From: CAYRVX01 sp964427875
GTDB lineage: Bacteria; Planctomycetota; Phycisphaerae; SM23-33
Length of the DNA stretch: 64,000 bases
Direction of reading: 5' to 3'
Assembly (NCBI GenBank): GCA_964427875.1
Contig: CAYRVX010000015.1
Location: 1 to 64,000 of the forward strand
Shown here: positions 1 through 10,100 of the stretch, in pieces
Numbering within the stretch: position 1 is the first letter of the stretch
Layout of the letters: every line of letters begins with the position of its first letter
Program-made: the position numbers and the translations under genes
The notes under the pieces: generated by a model
Seen by the model: the letters and a program-made list of their open reading frames with translations, nothing else
Told to the model about the DNA's origin: nothing
The model's database searches: none

Positions 1-582
1 AACCGGCCCGCCCCGGGCCAATACGGCCTTCAGAGATCGCTTGTTTAAGGGCTAGAGGCGACTGGGAACATTTGCGTTGACAAGATCTTTGCTCCCGGTA
101 CCTTCCTGTGCTCGAGAAGCACAGGAACCAGAAGACTCCTCGGTCTCAGGAGGCTGCTCCTGGCCGTCTGGTATCCGGCTCTCGTGGGCTTGCCTGCTGT
201 CATCGGCTTCTGGAGCACCCGGCTCCTATCCTGGTGCCTACCTGGCGCTGGCGCTGGCCTAGCTTGGCTCTGCACAGCTATGTCCTTGTTCGTCCTCGGA
301 TACGGAACTCGACGCGGCCGGATGAGTCCCAGAACCGTTCATGCTCTTGTCCCATGCGTCTTCTTCTCGATCGCCTCCTGGGTCGCGACGTAGCCAAGGA
401 CACAAGTCTTCACCGCCCGTCAGCGGAGCCGGGCGGAAGCCGCGCGGGACTGTCGTGTGTACGGGGTCGCTTTCATGGGGGTCGTTCAGAGCATGGGTTG
501 TTCCGATCATGACGAATGCCGGGTAACCCAGTCCGGCTCCCAGAGCTAGTGCCCATACGCTCTCCTGGCGAGGAGGGAGACT
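1..582. other. upstream region without a confident gene
   Basis: No ORF here is convincing. Two frames end early (TAA at 46-48, TAG at 51-53) and either could be the last codons of a gene that starts outside the window. A + strand frame from a GTG at 184 to a TAG at 391-393 encodes a short hydrophobic, Trp/Leu-rich peptide that might be a small membrane protein. Its codons are less GC-biased at third positions than the genes that follow, so it is not called. The GGAGG before the 583 gene lies near 570-576. Confidence 0.4.
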
Positions 583-1560
583 ATGACGGCAGGATCGGTC
601 CAGAGGAATCAGGTACACGTCCGATCGGGCTCGGCTGACAGGTGCCGCGACTTCGAGGCGATGCGTGATCGCATTCGGGCGGTAATCCTGTTGGCCGGGC
701 TGGTTCGTCCGACGGAGCTGAGTTCGAGGCTAAAGCGGGCGATACTCAGCCTGCCCATTGATAGGGATTTCTCGATTCTCGATGCCTGGCGAGGCCAAGC
801 GGCGATGCTTTCGAGCACGCTCGGGGCCGAGAAGCTTACCGTCCGGATCATCGTCAATCGGCAGGCAGTTCCGCCGACCGTCCGCCCGTCTGATGGCCAG
901 TGGAATGTGCGACTGGAAATCGATGCGGGCGAATACCGAGGCACTGGTGGGGTGCTGCGAGATGCAGCTGAGGAGTACGGGGACGACGATTACATTGTCG
1001 TCGCCAACGGGAATCAGTTGGTTCTGGAATCTCTTGCCGAAATGCTCGCGTCGCTGGCCAAGGCGAGGCGGGACGTGAGTCTTATGTCTCATCAGGATGG
1101 TACTCCGGCGGGCCTAATGCTCCTTCGTTGCGGGGCCCTGCGATCGATCCCAAAGGTAGGCTTTGTGGACATGAAGGAGCAAGCCCTGTCGCGAATCGCC
1201 GCGCGTTACAGCGTGACGGTTGTCAGTCGAGAACAGCCGATGGCGATGCCGGTCCGCAGCCGTGACGACTACCTGAAGGCGCTATTCCAGTACCATCGTG
1301 GCAGAGCTGATACCGACGAGAACTCCGGTGCCTTCGCGGAGAAGTGGCGCACGACATTCTCCATCGTTGAGGCCGGCGCGCAAGTGGATTCGAGCGCCAG
1401 GATCCATGACTCGGTGGTCCTTCAGGGCGGTCAGGTCGAAAGCGGGGCCACGGTCGTTCATTCGGTGGTTTGCGCGGGAGGCGTAGTGGCCCGAGGACAG
1501 GCGGCGACCGACCAAGTCATTGCTGCGGATGGAAGGTCGCGGCGGAGGATCAGAAGGTGA
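583..1560 (+). CDS. nucleotidyltransferase-like protein with C-terminal beta-helix
   Basis: 325 aa; the ATG follows an AGGAGGGA Shine-Dalgarno. Residues about 34-60 resemble the first strand and helix of sugar-nucleotidyltransferases such as mannose-1-phosphate guanylyltransferase (VILLAGLVRPTEL, then a conserved-looking DLPxD-like turn). However, the glycine-rich GxGTRL pyrophosphorylase loop is absent, so catalysis is doubtful. Residues about 263-310 are left-handed beta-helix (hexapeptide) like: VDSSARIHDSVVLQGG and GATVVHSVVC. It leads the exosortase/EPS operon and overlaps the exosortase by 4 nt (GTGA). The sugar transferase at 5673 carries a comparable beta-helix-like strip, so the two may act on the same activated sugar. 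It may be a sugar-sensing or scaffold protein rather than an enzyme. Family assignment is by pattern only. Confidence 0.6.
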   Translation: MTAGSVQRNQVHVRSGSADRCRDFEAMRDRIRAVILLAGLVRPTELSSRLKRAILSLPIDRDFSILDAWRGQAAMLSSTLGAEKLTVRIIVNRQAVPPTVRPSDGQWNVRLEIDAGEYRGTGGVLRDAAEEYGDDDYIVVANGNQLVLESLAEMLASLAKARRDVSLMSHQDGTPAGLMLLRCGALRSIPKVGFVDMKEQALSRIAARYSVTVVSREQPMAMPVRSRDDYLKALFQYHRGRADTDENSGAFAEKWRTTFSIVEAGAQVDSSARIHDSVVLQGGQVESGATVVHSVVCAGGVVARGQAATDQVIAADGRSRRRIRR

Positions 1561-2438
1561 GGATACCGAGGTTCCTGAAGCGAAACGGCTGGACTGGCTG
1601 GCACCTCGCCGGGAGCTTGGCGATGCTTCTGCTCGGGGTGGCGGCGACACACGACGCGTGGGAGGACATCCTTCACATTGCCGTGAGGGACGAGGAATCG
1701 AGCCACATCTTCCTCGTGCCGATCGTGTTTGCGTGGTTGATTTGGTGTCGGCGAGCCCGGCTCACACAGTGCCGTCCGGTCGCGACATACTTTGGTCCCA
1801 TAGTTGCGGCTGTGGGCTGGCTTGTGTCGTGGATCGGCTACAACAATGCGATTCAGTCGTTCTGGCACGGTGGGTCGATCTTGCTCGTGCTCGGGTGCAT
1901 CGTGTCGATTCTGGGCATGGAGGTGATCTGGCGGTTCCTGCCGGCTTTCGTAGCGCTCGTGTTCCTGGTTCCGATCCCCGGGATGGTGCGACAGCAGATC
2001 GCAATCCCTTTAGAGATGCATACTGCCGACGTGACGCAGAGGCTGCTGGAGATCATCGGCGTTCCTGCGACCCGATCCGGCAATGTCTTAACCATCAACG
2101 GCATCCGGGTGGGCATCGCCGAGGCCTGTAACGGACTTCGAATGGTATTCGCCCTGGTCCTGGTGTCCTATACCTTCGCCTTCGGCACACCGCTGAGGTG
2201 GTATGTCCGCGTGCTGATCGTGGCGGCTAGTCCGATATCGGCCGTCGCGTGCAATGTCATACGCTTAGTCCCGACAGTCTGGCTCTACGGGAACGGAAGC
2301 AAGAACGTGGCGGACGCCTTCCATGAGTTCAGCGCCTGGGGCATGCTGGCCGTGGCATTCCTGATGCTGTTCGGCATCATCCGCGTGCTGAGATGGGCGC
2401 AACTACCCGTTGCCAGATATACATTGGCGTACGACTGA
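1557..2438 (+). CDS. exosortase (PEP-CTERM sorting transpeptidase)
   Basis: 293 aa integral membrane protein with about eight hydrophobic segments. Exosortases are cysteine transpeptidase-like enzymes that recognise the C-terminal PEP-CTERM tripartite signal of exported proteins, cut it and release or attach the protein outside the inner membrane. The catalytic set is visible: Cys191 in EACNGLR, Arg236 in NVIRL and His256 in FHEFSAW. The Cys motif has Asn where the best-known exosortases have Ser or Thr. The start chosen is the GTG at 1557, preceded by GGAGG at proper spacing and overlapping the previous stop; an in-frame GTG at 1470 would lie deep inside the upstream gene. It is followed 15 nt later by EpsI. 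Likely substrates in this window end at 12841, 17825, 18850, 38000 and 39185. Confidence 0.93.
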   Translation: MRIPRFLKRNGWTGWHLAGSLAMLLLGVAATHDAWEDILHIAVRDEESSHIFLVPIVFAWLIWCRRARLTQCRPVATYFGPIVAAVGWLVSWIGYNNAIQSFWHGGSILLVLGCIVSILGMEVIWRFLPAFVALVFLVPIPGMVRQQIAIPLEMHTADVTQRLLEIIGVPATRSGNVLTINGIRVGIAEACNGLRMVFALVLVSYTFAFGTPLRWYVRVLIVAASPISAVACNVIRLVPTVWLYGNGSKNVADAFHEFSAWGMLAVAFLMLFGIIRVLRWAQLPVARYTLAYD

Positions 2439-2453
2439 AAGGCAGGAGTGGGA

Positions 2454-3191
2454 ATGAAGCTCAAAAGACCGATGAGGCGGTTCCTGGCGCCGGCAGTGAC
2501 CCTTCTGATACTGGCTGGGGTCACCGCAGACGTGCTCACTCACCCTACGCCCGATGACGCGGCGCCTTATCACAAGCGGGTGCTCGAAGCTGTTGGGAAG
2601 CCCAAAGGTGATGGGGAGCCCGAGGTTCCTGGCCGGATTCCGAAAGAGATTGGCAACTGGTCCGGAGTCCATGTGGCGGTGCCGGCCGCCGCCGGAAGAA
2701 TGTTGCACCCCAACGCCATGTGCAGCCGGCGCTATACGTATGGGCAAAACGGGCCGTCCGTCGATCTGCTGGTGATACATTGCTCTGACGCACGAGACAT
2801 GGGAAGCCACTATCCGCCAGTGTGCTATCCTGCTAACGGCTGGAAGCTACGACGAGACCGCCCGGTCGTCTGCCGAGTCAAGCCGGGCACAGTCATTCCG
2901 GCAAAGGAATATGAGTTCACGAGACATGAGGTCCGCCAAGGCGAGCCGCCGCTGTTGCGGATCATCCGTGTCGTCAACGTCCTACTGCTTCCCGATGGAA
3001 CAATAACTCCCAACATCTCCGCCGTGGGAGCCGCGCGCGCCGATTACCGGACCCATTTCTTTGGAGCCGGCCAGGTCCAAGTGGTCTTCGGTGAGCGGAT
3101 TGCCCCGGCGGACCGGGACCGGATCTTCAAGACCTTCATGGATGCCATTCAGCCCGTCATCGCGGCGATTGGGACAGGAGTCCAACGATGA
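2454..3191 (+). CDS. EpsI family exosortase-associated protein
   Basis: 245 aa. An N-terminal hydrophobic segment (residues 10-27) anchors or exports the protein. The body carries the EpsI signature: a W preceded by IPKEIG near 62-69, then VDLLVIHCSDARD, then SHYPPVCYPANGW at 118-130 containing Cys124. EpsI proteins occur beside exosortases in EPS loci, often fused to them; their biochemical role is not settled. The ATG at 2454 is preferred over the GTG at 2448 because the GGAG at 2444-2447 would touch the GTG but sits 6 nt from the ATG. The stop overlaps the next start (ATGA), implying translational coupling with the polysaccharide chain-length protein. Confidence 0.88.
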   Translation: MKLKRPMRRFLAPAVTLLILAGVTADVLTHPTPDDAAPYHKRVLEAVGKPKGDGEPEVPGRIPKEIGNWSGVHVAVPAAAGRMLHPNAMCSRRYTYGQNGPSVDLLVIHCSDARDMGSHYPPVCYPANGWKLRRDRPVVCRVKPGTVIPAKEYEFTRHEVRQGEPPLLRIIRVVNVLLLPDGTITPNISAVGAARADYRTHFFGAGQVQVVFGERIAPADRDRIFKTFMDAIQPVIAAIGTGVQR

Positions 3192-5686
3192 ATCAGCGTG
3201 CGATCAGCGCAGTCAACGAAAGGCTCGAGAACGCCCGAGGTGCGCCGGAACTTCCTGGTCCCGCCGCATCAGCACCGGCCGGACAGGCCCATTCGTTCAG
3301 GAAGCTGCACCGACTGCTCCGCGGAAGGTACGTGTGGGCCATTCTACTTGGCGCAATCGGCGCGGCAGGAGGAGGGGCGTTGGGATACAAGGCGTGTGAG
3401 CCCACGTACCAAAGCAGGGGGGTGATCGAGGTCAAGCCTTACATTCCTCGAATTCTCTATGAAACCGAGATGACCAGGACCATGCCGATGTTCGATCAGT
3501 TTGTGGCCTCGCAGGTCGAGTTTCTGCAGAGCCCGCGGGTGCTCGACCAAGCCGTGGCCAAGCTCGGGGAGAAGCAGCCCCGACTCAACGGGGCCTTGTC
3601 CCCGGCTGCGAGGGAACTGTTCCGGGAGAGCCTAAGTGTGGAACGTCCGGTGCGGAGCACGTTGGTCGCTGTAACGTTCACGGATGAAGATGCTGAGGTG
3701 GCGGATGCAGCGGTCGCGGCGGTCATCGACGCGTATATGGCGATCTTCGGCGAGAGGGGCATCAGAGATCGCCAGGAGCGATTGAAAGTACTTGAGGACA
3801 AACGGACAGCATACCTGAATGAAGTTACCAGCCTGAACAAACGAGTTTTGGACCTAGCCAAGGAATACGGATCCGACTCGCTTACGGGGATATACCAGTT
3901 CAAGTTGGGGAAAATGCAGGAGGTCGAGGAAGCCCTGAGAGAGACGGAACTTGCCCTGGCCTCAGCCGGAGTGAAACCAGACCCCAATGACGAAGAGATG
4001 AGGGAGGACGACGATACTGACCGGAGCCGCTGGGAAGACATGTCGGTCCATGAGATCGCCACTATCGACGGCCACATGCGCAAACTGCTCGAAGAGAAGC
4101 GGGAGCTCAACAAGAAGATCGAGATACAGCGGCTCCGGTTCGTCGAGAAACACCCGGAGATCCAGGGCCTGCTGAAGTTGCGGTCCGCCGTGGAGCAGGA
4201 GATCGAGTCGCATGCGGCGGAATTCCGTCGGAACGGACCGACTGCGTGGGCAACCGGACAACCGTCGAAAGGCTTGGCCCCTGAGGCCGTCACAGTGGAA
4301 AAGCTCCATGCCAGGCAGGCTGAGCTGAAGAAACTTCATGACACGGCTCGGCAAGAGACGCTCAGTCTCGGGCAAAGGAACGTCACGATCTCGGGCCTCA
4401 AAGACGACCGGGAGACCAAGCGGGAGCAGCTTGAGCAGGTGAAACAACGGATCGAGCAATTCAATGTTGAGATGGTCACCGGACGAATCGCGGTCATCAG
4501 CAAAGGAGAGGGAACTCATTTGCCGGCCAACAGCGGCAAGCGCAAACAACTGGCCGTGCTCGGGTTCATGGGCGGCGGCAGCCTAGGCGTTGGGCTGGTC
4601 CTGTTCCTCGGCTGGCGCGACCGGCGGCTCCGCAGCTCCGAAGACGCAGAGTTGAGTATCGGGAAGGTCAGGATGCTCGGCCTGCTGCCTCGTCTGCCGG
4701 ATGACCTCAGCGATCCGGGCAACGCGGCGAACGCTTGCTATGCCGTTCACCACATTCGCACGTTGCTCGAATTGGGTCTGGATGGGGCAGGGCAGCAGGT
4801 ATTCAGCGTGACCAGCCCCGTACCCAAGGCCGGGAAGACGAGCCTGACGCTGGCGCTTGGGCTGTCTTTTGCGTCCACGGGCGGCAAGACGTTGCTGATC
4901 GACTGTGATCTTGGCGGGGGCGGCTTGACCCGCCGGCTGCAGATCATCATCCGACGCCGCCTGGGGCAGATCCTTCAGCGCCGAGGGCTTGTCAGCGAGC
5001 AACAGCTTCAACAGGCCTTGCGGCTGGCACAGATCGAATCCAAACGACTTGGCCAGAAGCTGGTCGAAATGGGCGTCCTAGACGAAGACGATCTGGAGGA
5101 AGCACTAAACCGTCAGGAGAAGATGCCGATCGGCTTGCTCGATGCATTGGATGGCGAGCCGCTGGAGAACTGCATCGCCGAGACAGGAATTGCCGACCTC
5201 GCGATCCTTCCGGTCGGTGACGCCCAGGCGACTGACATAAGTCGGGTCTCGCCGAGCAGCATTTGCCGCGCGATCAACGAGGCCCGCGAGCGTTTCGATA
5301 CCATCCTCGTCGACACCGGGCCGCTCCCGGACACGGTGGCAAGCGGGGTCGCGGCCAAGGCCGCCGACCAGACCGTGCTTATTGTCTCCCGTGGAGATCA
5401 ACGCCCGGCTACCGAGAGGGCGATCGCCTTCCTCGAGTCCATTGGGGCCCGTCTGGGGGGCATGGTCTTTAACCGGGCGGATGCGCGCGACATTGCTCGA
5501 TCGAGCTTCTCCTCAACTTCGACATTGAGCCATCGATCGAGCCCGGCTGACAACGGCAATGGCGACGGCCATGATCGAATCTCTCGCCAGACTGCCCTGC
5601 TTCGCGCCGACCGTTTCGACCCGGTCACGCGAGCCGTGGCCGCCGCATCCGGAACGCGAAAGGAGGCGGACGATGCCGCTGGTTGA
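3188..5686 (+). CDS. Wzz/BY-kinase-like EPS chain-length protein with inserted MshEN-like repeat
   Basis: 832 aa. Two membrane helices (about 47-67 and 454-476) flank a long periplasmic coiled-coil region, the Wzz/polysaccharide co-polymerase plan. The cytoplasmic part is a BY-kinase-type P-loop domain: Walker A in SPVPKAGKTS (543-552), Walker A' in TLLIDCDL (568-575) and Walker B in FDTILVDTGP (703-712). Two oddities stand out. Between A' and B lies an insertion (591-643) with two copies of the pattern RLGxxLxxxGxxxxxxLxxxL, as in MshEN/GspE N-terminal domains. The C-terminal half has no tyrosine after Tyr518, so the usual C-terminal Tyr cluster for autophosphorylation is missing. It overlaps EpsI by 4 nt and the sugar transferase by 14 nt. 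The role in polymer length control and export is known for the family; c-di-GMP control is inference. Confidence 0.88.
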   Translation: MNQRAISAVNERLENARGAPELPGPAASAPAGQAHSFRKLHRLLRGRYVWAILLGAIGAAGGGALGYKACEPTYQSRGVIEVKPYIPRILYETEMTRTMPMFDQFVASQVEFLQSPRVLDQAVAKLGEKQPRLNGALSPAARELFRESLSVERPVRSTLVAVTFTDEDAEVADAAVAAVIDAYMAIFGERGIRDRQERLKVLEDKRTAYLNEVTSLNKRVLDLAKEYGSDSLTGIYQFKLGKMQEVEEALRETELALASAGVKPDPNDEEMREDDDTDRSRWEDMSVHEIATIDGHMRKLLEEKRELNKKIEIQRLRFVEKHPEIQGLLKLRSAVEQEIESHAAEFRRNGPTAWATGQPSKGLAPEAVTVEKLHARQAELKKLHDTARQETLSLGQRNVTISGLKDDRETKREQLEQVKQRIEQFNVEMVTGRIAVISKGEGTHLPANSGKRKQLAVLGFMGGGSLGVGLVLFLGWRDRRLRSSEDAELSIGKVRMLGLLPRLPDDLSDPGNAANACYAVHHIRTLLELGLDGAGQQVFSVTSPVPKAGKTSLTLALGLSFASTGGKTLLIDCDLGGGGLTRRLQIIIRRRLGQILQRRGLVSEQQLQQALRLAQIESKRLGQKLVEMGVLDEDDLEEALNRQEKMPIGLLDALDGEPLENCIAETGIADLAILPVGDAQATDISRVSPSSICRAINEARERFDTILVDTGPLPDTVASGVAAKAADQTVLIVSRGDQRPATERAIAFLESIGARLGGMVFNRADARDIARSSFSSTSTLSHRSSPADNGNGDGHDRISRQTALLRADRFDPVTRAVAAASGTRKEADDAAG

Positions 5687-7166
5687 GCCACGGGTGTCTT
5701 CCATGCAAGCGACCTCAGAAGGGATCGAGCGGCAAGGCAGTAACCGCATGATCACGCAAGCCACAGTCAACAGCGCGGAGAACGGTCGTCCGACGGTCTG
5801 GGGCCTGACGCCGACCGAACTGCACGATCGCTTCTGGGCGGCGCGGGGGGTCCAGGTCGTTCGGCTTGGGGAACCGGGGGAGCTGGAGAAGAACGCAGAG
5901 CTGTTTCTGCTGACGGCACCCGGGTTGCTGACCATTTTCCACTTGCGGAACCTAGTGGACCAGTTGAGTTGGCTGTTGCCGGAGATGATGTGGGTTCGGC
6001 TGCATCACGAGCGGGAACGCGGCTACCGGGAAGTGGTCTCCGTTGGGGAGAATGGCGAGTTTGTGGGCTTCCAACGTCTGTACGGCGGTTCGGATGCTCG
6101 TCTTGCCCGTGTCGTACTGACACCCAGTCGAGAGATCGCCAAAGAATGGCAGTCAGCCGGGAACACAAACGCCGGCTGGCGAAAGCTGCGCGAAGGGACG
6201 CCTCGGGAACGGCGCGTTGCGGCCAGCGTTGGAGCGCGGACCTACGATCAGGAGTCTGATCAAGAGGTCATGGAGTTTGTACGCGACCTGGTCCAGACGT
6301 GGCACTCCCCAACTGCAACAGTGGACCGGGCGCGGAAGCTCGACTCGCAGGTCTGGGGGGATGTGAGCACGAAGGTTGACAAGGGCGTGCGCTTCATCGG
6401 GCCGAGTTGGATCGGGGCAGGCCGCGCCCTCTCGGGGGAGGAGACGGTCGTGGGTCCGGCCGTCCTGTGGGACGATCCTGGGACCTGCTCAGCCGCTCAG
6501 GACGTGGACTGGCAGGAGCTCGAGCCGAGCGAGGTCTTCAACGGGAAGATCCGGTTGCACTCGCCGAGGTCGCCTTATGCCATCGGCAAGCGTGTTTTCG
6601 ACATAGCTTTTGCCCTTATCGCCCTGGCTCTGGTCTTGCCGCTGTTTCCGATCATCATGCTTGCCATCTACCTGGAAGATGGGCGTCCCCTGTTCTACGG
6701 GCATCGCCGCGAGTCCCGAGGAGGAAAGCTCTTCACCTGCCTAAAGTTTCGCTCCATGATGAAGAACGCCGATCAGTTGAAAGCCAGGCTGGTCATGGTG
6801 AACCAGGCAGACGGTCCGCAGTTCCACATTCAAGGAGATCCGCGCGTGACCCACGTGGGACGGGTCCTGCGCCGGTTCTACCTGGACGAGCTGCCTCAGT
6901 TGTTCAACGTTCTTGCCGGAGCCATGTCGATCGTTGGGCCACGGCCGAGCCCGTACGAAGAGAACCAGTGCTGTCCTGCCTGGCGTGAGGCGAGGCTGAG
7001 CGTGCTTCCAGGGATCACCGGTCTCTGGCAGGTGATGCGCACCCGCGAGGAGGGAAAGGACTTCCAGGAGTGGATCAAGCACGACATCGAGTACGTCCAA
7101 AAAGCCAGCTTTGGGCTGGACTTGTGGATCATCTGGAGGACGTTCTGGTATTGCATAGGCAGGTAG
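5673..7166 (+). CDS. bacterial sugar transferase (WcaJ/WbaP-type) with extra N-terminal domain
   Basis: 497 aa. The C-terminal half is a polyisoprenyl-phosphate hexose-1-phosphate transferase, the enzyme that starts exopolysaccharide repeat synthesis on undecaprenyl phosphate. A membrane hairpin (about 309-333) is followed by KFRSM (358-362), the LDELPQLFNVLAGAMSIVGPRP region (404-425) and PGITGLWQV (446-454). The roughly 300-residue N-terminal part is not the usual membrane region; it has alternating strands and a beta-helix-like strip (KGVRFIGPSWIGAG, then VVGPAVLWD) and may be a degenerate nucleotidyltransferase module. The start is the ATG at 5673, 6 nt after AGGAGG, overlapping the upstream gene by 14 nt; an upstream in-frame start would overlap far more. 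It sits between the chain-length protein and the TPR protein. Confidence 0.88.
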   Translation: MPLVEPRVSSMQATSEGIERQGSNRMITQATVNSAENGRPTVWGLTPTELHDRFWAARGVQVVRLGEPGELEKNAELFLLTAPGLLTIFHLRNLVDQLSWLLPEMMWVRLHHERERGYREVVSVGENGEFVGFQRLYGGSDARLARVVLTPSREIAKEWQSAGNTNAGWRKLREGTPRERRVAASVGARTYDQESDQEVMEFVRDLVQTWHSPTATVDRARKLDSQVWGDVSTKVDKGVRFIGPSWIGAGRALSGEETVVGPAVLWDDPGTCSAAQDVDWQELEPSEVFNGKIRLHSPRSPYAIGKRVFDIAFALIALALVLPLFPIIMLAIYLEDGRPLFYGHRRESRGGKLFTCLKFRSMMKNADQLKARLVMVNQADGPQFHIQGDPRVTHVGRVLRRFYLDELPQLFNVLAGAMSIVGPRPSPYEENQCCPAWREARLSVLPGITGLWQVMRTREEGKDFQEWIKHDIEYVQKASFGLDLWIIWRTFWYCIGR

Positions 7167-7172
7167 GAACGA

Positions 7173-10100
7173 ATGGCGATTCGAAGAAAGACGAAGCGTA
7201 GACTGCTCGTGCTGCTTATCGTCGTTGTCGCGGTAGTTGGCGCAGCGGGAGGCATCTACTCATTCCGCATGCGCCAGATCCGGGATGAGATAGCCCGGAA
7301 ACGGACAGAGGGCATGGCGGCCTTCGAGAAGGGCGACTACTTCTCTGCCATTCACGCCCTGGGCACGTACATCAACCGCAGCAAGGAGCCTGATGTCGAG
7401 GCGCTCTACAAGTACAGCCAAGCACGGCAGAAGGTCGAAGAGCCCAGTGCGAAGCACCTTCTTCAGGCGGCTGGGACACTTCGTCATTTGCTGGGGCTGA
7501 AACCCGATCACATCGAGGCACGGCGCGATCTGCTCGACATCTACGGCCGCCTGGGATACAGCACGGAGGTGATCGAGACAGCCGACAGAATCCTGAAGAA
7601 TCATCCGGACGACCCACAAGCCCTACGAGCCAAAGCCATCGCGCTGGCACGGCTGCGCAAGTTGGACGAGGCGCTAGAGCTATCGGAAAGATACAACAAG
7701 CTCAAGCCGCTGGAGATGGATGGCCACACGCTGACCTTTTCAATCCTGCGCAGTCTCGAGCGGCCGCCGGAAGATAAAGACCTGATCGGTCGCGCAAAGG
7801 ACCTGTATGAAGCGCACCCCGGCGATCCGCGCACAGAGTGGCTGATGGCCTATGCGTATGGGCTGGCCGGGGATCGGGAGAAGGAGGCCGAGTGGTGTCG
7901 GGCGGCGGCGGGCCATGATGATCTGGAACCTGACCTCGTTATCAGAACCGTCGGTCTGCTGGACCACCTGGGCGAATCACAGGAGGCATTTGAGCTGCTC
8001 AAGCGAGCCGGGGACGCTCACAACGACCCGCAGATCCAGCGGAGACTGGCCAAGCGCCTCTGGGAGAATCAGGACTTTGGGCAGTTGATCACCCGTTTCT
8101 CCCGCGGGGAGGCGCCTGCGGCCGAGGCCGACAGCGAAGTGCTCGGGCTGCTGGCCATGTCCCTGATCAGGGCAGGTCGGCAAAAGGAGGCAGCGCCGTT
8201 CGTGGACGCCCTCGGTAGCCGCAAGGGGGACAACATGGCAGCCGCCTGGGCCCATGTGCTGAACGGAGTCTTCCTTGACGCGAATCAGGACCCGTTCCGC
8301 CTGATCAAGGTCTGGCAGGAAGCGCTGGAACGAGTGCCGCGCTATCCGTACTTCAACTACTTCCTTGCCAACACATACGCGGCGATCGGAGAAACCGATA
8401 AGGCCCTCAGCTTCTATTCACTGGCAGCCAGGTCTGCGCCGGCTTGGCCGTTCCCTCTCATCGAGGCGGCGCGCCAGTTGCTAGCCGCGGGGCGCAGCAG
8501 GGAGGCGCTGCAGTTGGCCCGCGCGGTTGCCACCCAGCGCGCTCCGCGTAATGTCCACGCGGCGATCACCTTGGCAGAAGCATGGTATGCCAACCTGCGC
8601 GATGGCCAGGACGAAAACGCCTCGAAGTTGCTGGAATTGGTAAACAAGATCCTCACCGCAATTCCGAATGAACCTCGTATGCTGCCGATCCAGGTAGACC
8701 TGCTGGCTCGAACCGGCGAAGTCACCAAGGCACAGGGCGTCGTGAAGTCGGTGGCTGAATCGGAGAAAGCACCCAGCGAGCGTCTTCTGCTGCGTCTGGC
8801 CGAGGTCAGTCACGCCAGGAAGCTCGGCCTTGAGGACGAATGCCTCCTGCGCTGCGAGAAGGCACATGGGATGACCCCCTCGGTGGCTTTTGCGCTCGCC
8901 CAACAGCAATCGCGAGCAGGGCAGGCCGAGGCCGGCCTGAAGATCCTCCAAGACGCACGGAAGAAGGACGCCTCCTCAAACAGCAAACAGTGGAAGATCA
9001 GGCTGGCCCAGTACCTCGAGTCGATCAACGACAACCGGGCTCGAAATGCGTGGGTCCGTCTTGCCGAAGCGTTTCCTGCCGATCCTCAGATCCAGCGGCT
9101 CGTGCTCAAAGCCAGATCGGTATGGCCTGAGCGCGATTTCGTCGACAAGACGATCAATCGGCTCAAGGAAGCCCTAGGCGACGACAGCACCAGTTGGCGC
9201 CTGCCGCGTGCCCGGTGGCTCTTGCGGTACGATACCAGCGAACGAGGAGTGAAGGAAGCGGCCGAACTGCTGGCCGATGTCATCCGTCCGGGTTCCGGCA
9301 GGGTGGCCCCACGGCTTCTGCTGGCCGAGTGCGAACAGCGGCTCGGTAACCTCAGCGGGGCTGTGGAGCATCTGACCGCTGCTGCCCAACGACGGCCCGA
9401 TCTGATCGACATTCAGCTCAAGCTGGCTGGCCTCCAACAGAGACAAGGCGACACGAAGGCGGCCCGTTCGACGATCGAGCAAGCACTTCGCAGCGGCACC
9501 GACGATCCAAACCATGTTCGCCCGGCTGCCGCTCTGTTCGCGGCCCAGGGAGACACCGAGGAGGCGATCGCCGCGATAAGACGGCTATATCCGGAGTCCG
9601 AGGCCGCCCCGGCCGATCTGCTGCTGGCCTCCCTCTACAGCCGCCGGAATGATCCAGAGAAGAGGGACCTGGAGAACGCGAGAGCCATCTGTGAGAAGCT
9701 GATGGAGAAGCCCGATCTGGCCGCGGTCCAGTTCGTCGCGGGCTTCTACGCATCCCGGGGAGAGCAGAAGGAGGCCGAAGCGACGCTTGCGCGTCTTGCC
9801 GAACTGGACCTGAAGCCGGGCGTGCGCGAGCTCGTCCTTGGCGGTTACTATGCCCGCCACGGAAACGTCGACGCGAATGCCGCCGATCCGAATGCCGACG
9901 CCGCTCTTGCCCACTACCAGAAGGCGATAGAGCAAGCCCCGGACAACCCGGTTGCCCACCGCCTGGTGATTGCGGCTCACATTCAGCATGGCAAGCCCGA
10001 CCAAGCCGTCAAGGCAATCCAAAAGGCAGGCCGATTGTGTCCTAACGACCCGGCGATCCAGTTTGCTCAACAGCACCAAGCCCTCCTGGGGCTCACCGAG

